The notes beneath the pieces are model-generated. The model worked only from the letters and a program-made list of their open reading frames with translations, was not told where the DNA came from and made no database searches. Position numbers and translations under genes: made by a program. A stretch of 64,000 nt of DNA from Haloferax marinum (GTDB lineage Archaea; Halobacteriota; Halobacteria; Halobacteriales; Haloferacaceae), in NCBI RefSeq assembly GCF_009674625.1, contig NZ_WKJQ01000001.1, forward strand, positions 1,736,001 through 1,800,000, read 5' to 3'. Positions within the stretch are counted from its first letter, which is position 1; every line of letters starts with the position of its first letter. Below are positions 61,876 to 64,000 of this stretch, piece by piece.

Positions 61876-62535
61876 ATGCGTCTGGGCGTCATCTCTGACG
61901 TGCACGGAAATCTCCCTGCACTCGACTCCGTACTGTCGGACATGCCACCGGTCGAAGAGGTCGTCTGTGCCGGCGACGTCGTCGGCTACAACCCGTGGCC
62001 CGAAGCGTGTGTCAGTGAACTCGTGGAACGCGACATCCCGACCGTCTCCGGAAACCACGACCGGGCGGTCACCGCTGGGACTGGTTTTCGGTTCAACAGT
62101 CTCGCCGCTGCAGGTGTCGACTTCGCCCGCGAAGAGCTCTCGCCGTCGTCGCTCGACTGGCTCACGTCGCTTCCGGAGACCAAAACGACCGCCGACGGAC
62201 GCGTCAAACTCGTCCACGGCCACCCCGACGACCCAGACCGGTACACCTACCCCGAGGAGTTCTCACCGTCCCTCCTCTCAGGTGAAGACCTGCTCGTGAT
62301 GGGCCACACACACGTCCAAGGTCACGAAATCTACGACGAGGGCATCGTGTTGAATCCGGGGAGCGTCGGCCAACCTCGTGACGGAGACCCCAGGGCGGCC
62401 TACGCCGTCGTCGACCTCGACGCGATGACGGTCGACGAACGCCGCGTCAGATACGATATCGACCGCGTGGCAGAACGGGTCACCGAGGTCGGACTGCCCG
62501 AACGAATCGGGAGTCGTCTCTACGAAGGTCGATAG
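61876..62535 (+). CDS. metallophosphoesterase (YfcE/MJ0936 type)
   Basis: A 219-residue calcineurin-like phosphoesterase: GVISDVHGN (4-12), CAGDVVGYNP, VSGNHDRAV and the final VMGHTHVQGHE supply all dimetal ligands. It most resembles YfcE/MJ0936-type phosphodiesterases, with activity on cyclic or model phosphodiesters known for relatives. Physiological substrate unknown. A TTATCAATC box about 25 nt upstream supports ATG 61876. It is convergent with tnaA. Confidence 0.92.
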   Translation: MRLGVISDVHGNLPALDSVLSDMPPVEEVVCAGDVVGYNPWPEACVSELVERDIPTVSGNHDRAVTAGTGFRFNSLAAAGVDFAREELSPSSLDWLTSLPETKTTADGRVKLVHGHPDDPDRYTYPEEFSPSLLSGEDLLVMGHTHVQGHEIYDEGIVLNPGSVGQPRDGDPRAAYAVVDLDAMTVDERRVRYDIDRVAERVTEVGLPERIGSRLYEGR

Positions 62536-62595
62536 CAAAAACAGAAGACTCGACGCCGACGAGAGAAAACACAAGACGCGACGCCGGTTTCCGAC

Positions 62596-63942
62596 TCAGT
62601 TCGAGACGGGTCGGAGTTTCGCCGAGAAGTGCCGGAGTTCCTTCATCGGCGGTTCTTCGACGATTTCGAGGCCGTCGTACTCGTGGGCCGTCTCCATCAC
62701 CTTCGCCGCCGTCTCCGCGATGTGTTCGAGGTGTTCGCGACTGTAGGTCCGCCGTGGGAGTGCGAGACGGACGAGGTCCGGGCGGTCGGTTCCGGGGAAG
62801 GCGAATCCACCGAGTTCGACGCCGCGGACGCCTCCTTCCCGGTAGAGTGCGCAGACGAGTTCCTGTCCTGGATACTGTTCTTTCGGAACGTGCGGGAACA
62901 TCTCGCCCGCGTCGAGGTAGACGGCGTGCCCACCGGTCGGGAGGTAGACGGGGACGTCTTCTTCAGAGAGGAGGTCACCGAGTTCGGCCACCTGTTCGAC
63001 TCGGTCGGAGACGTACGGCGGCGTGACTGCCTCACGAAGGCCGACGGCCATCGCCTCGATGTCGCGTCCCGAAAGTCCGCCGTAGGTGGGGAACCCTTCG
63101 AAGAGAATCGCCCGCTGTTTCGCGTGTTCGAAGGTGGTCTCGTCACGCATGGCGGTGAACCCGCCGATGTTGACGAGGGCGTCTTTCTTGCCGGACATCG
63201 TGATGGCGTCGGCGTGGGCGAACTGCTCGCGGGCGATTTCGGCAACCGTCCAGTCTTCGTAGCCTGCTTCGTTCTCCTTGATGAAGTGGGCGTTCTCTGC
63301 GAATCGGCAGGCGTCGATGACGAACAAGGCGTCGATGTCTTTGGCGAACTCGGCGACGGCGCGGATGTTCGCCATCGAGACGGGTTGGCCGGCGACGGAG
63401 TTGTTCGTAATCGTCTGGACGACCACCGGAATCGCGTCTGCACCGACGTCTTCGACGAGTGCGTATCCCGCGTCGATGTCGAAGTTGCCCTTGAACTTCT
63501 CGTTCGAGTTCGGGTCGCGGGCGGCGGGCGACGGGCAGTCGACGGGTTCTGCCCCCTGATTGACGACGTGCGCTCGCGTCGTATCGAAGTGGGAGTTGTT
63601 CGGGACGACGTCGCCCGCTTCGAGGAGGACGCCGTAGAGGACGTTCTCCGCGCCACGGCCTTGGTGGGTCGGGATGACGTACTCGAATCCCATCACGTCG
63701 CGGACGGACTCTGCGAGTCTCGCGAACGACTCGCTGCCGGCGTAGGCCTCGTCACCACGAATCATCGCGGCCCACTGCTCGGCAGACATGGTTCCGGTTC
63801 CGGAGTCGGTCAGTAAGTCGATGTAGACGTCGCGAGCGTCGAGATTGAAGACGTTGTACCCGGCCCGTTCGAGGGCGGCCTCTCGCTCCGCACGAGAGGG
63901 GAGTTCGATGGGTTCGACCATCTTTGCCTTGTACGATCGCAT
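62596..63942 (-). CDS. tnaA: tryptophanase
   Basis: A 448-residue PLP-dependent beta-eliminating lyase that cleaves tryptophan to indole, pyruvate and ammonia. Present are YVIPTHQGRGAENVLYG, the DACRFAENAHFI segment, the PLP lysine in TMSGKKDALVNIGG, and the C-terminal RTYSREHLEHIAETA block. Length fits the family. ATG 63942 (MRSYKAKMVEPIELPS) is preferred to a GTG four codons earlier. In Haloferax this gene is known to be strongly induced by tryptophan; only 58 bp of its control region are in the window. Confidence 0.95.
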   Translation of the reverse strand: MRSYKAKMVEPIELPSRAEREAALERAGYNVFNLDARDVYIDLLTDSGTGTMSAEQWAAMIRGDEAYAGSESFARLAESVRDVMGFEYVIPTHQGRGAENVLYGVLLEAGDVVPNNSHFDTTRAHVVNQGAEPVDCPSPAARDPNSNEKFKGNFDIDAGYALVEDVGADAIPVVVQTITNNSVAGQPVSMANIRAVAEFAKDIDALFVIDACRFAENAHFIKENEAGYEDWTVAEIAREQFAHADAITMSGKKDALVNIGGFTAMRDETTFEHAKQRAILFEGFPTYGGLSGRDIEAMAVGLREAVTPPYVSDRVEQVAELGDLLSEEDVPVYLPTGGHAVYLDAGEMFPHVPKEQYPGQELVCALYREGGVRGVELGGFAFPGTDRPDLVRLALPRRTYSREHLEHIAETAAKVMETAHEYDGLEIVEEPPMKELRHFSAKLRPVSN

Positions 63943-64000
63943 ACCCAGAGACACACGTGGAACCCTGAAGAATACTGTAGGCGGAAAAACGCGGGACTGC
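63943..64000 (-). promoter_or_regulatory. partial upstream region of tnaA
   Basis: The last 58 bp are upstream of tnaA. On the minus strand an AT-rich CAGTATTCTTCAG about 30 nt before the start is a TATA candidate. The Trp-responsive element, if present, probably lies beyond the window. Confidence 0.35.

Overview
The window reads as haloarchaeal chromosome, most like Haloferax. GC is high with strong G/C bias at third codon positions, proteins are acidic, most transcripts look leaderless with a TATA-like box 25-30 nt before the start codon, and the informational genes are archaeal (PolD large subunit, Hel308, Cgi121, PurO). Gene order from tnaA through hel308, the thiamine ABC cluster, uvrB, the argG-to-argF cluster and polD2 matches what I remember of the Haloferax volcanii chromosome close to the main origin. 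That comparison is from memory, not from a search.

Layout, left to right. 1-8.8 kb: NifU-like protein, sulfatase-superfamily hydrolase, PanE, a zinc-ribbon protein, the intein-containing PolD large subunit, a PPC/DUF296 protein and a 55-residue protein. 9-16 kb: a peptide-type ABC transporter (binding protein, two permeases, two ATPases). 16-22 kb: two uncharacterised haloarchaeal proteins, a four-CBS protein overlapping glyS, a dolichol-kinase-like membrane protein and a KhtTU-type antiporter pair. 22.2-31.8 kb: a complete arginine pathway (argG, argH, lysW, argX, argC, argB, argD, argE, argF) using the LysW carrier route; the carrier has lost all four zinc-ribbon cysteines. 31.8-41 kb: a SnoaL-like protein, XPD-type helicase, cytochrome P450, 2H phosphoesterase, SPFH protein, universal stress protein and a TauE/SafE permease. 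41.4-44.3 kb: uvrB with a NUDIX gene, then a 0.9-kb non-coding island rich in repeats and hairpins. 45-49 kb: ferritin-like protein, two divergent rhodanese-type sulfurtransferases and an AI-2E-type membrane protein. 49-53 kb: thiamine-type ABC transporter. 53-57.7 kb: EamA transporter, methyltransferase, DUF2391 protein, conserved unknowns, a ferredoxin and two tiny membrane proteins. 57.8-64 kb: hel308-cgi121, tRNA-Gln(CUG), purO, a phosphodiesterase and tnaA.

Observations most worth a second look: the cysteine-free LysW; the PolD mini-intein ending in Gly-Gln; several origin-recognition-box-like motifs (44.3, 57.06 and an inverted pair at 60.87-60.92 kb), one beside three CTTAAGCGACCC repeats; a candidate structured RNA upstream of argG; an AT-rich codon patch inside uvrB; a duplicated tRNA-Gln 3' end; and a 21-codon mini-ORF exactly bridging argB and argD. 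I saw no CRISPR array, no intact transposase or integrase and no rRNA gene.
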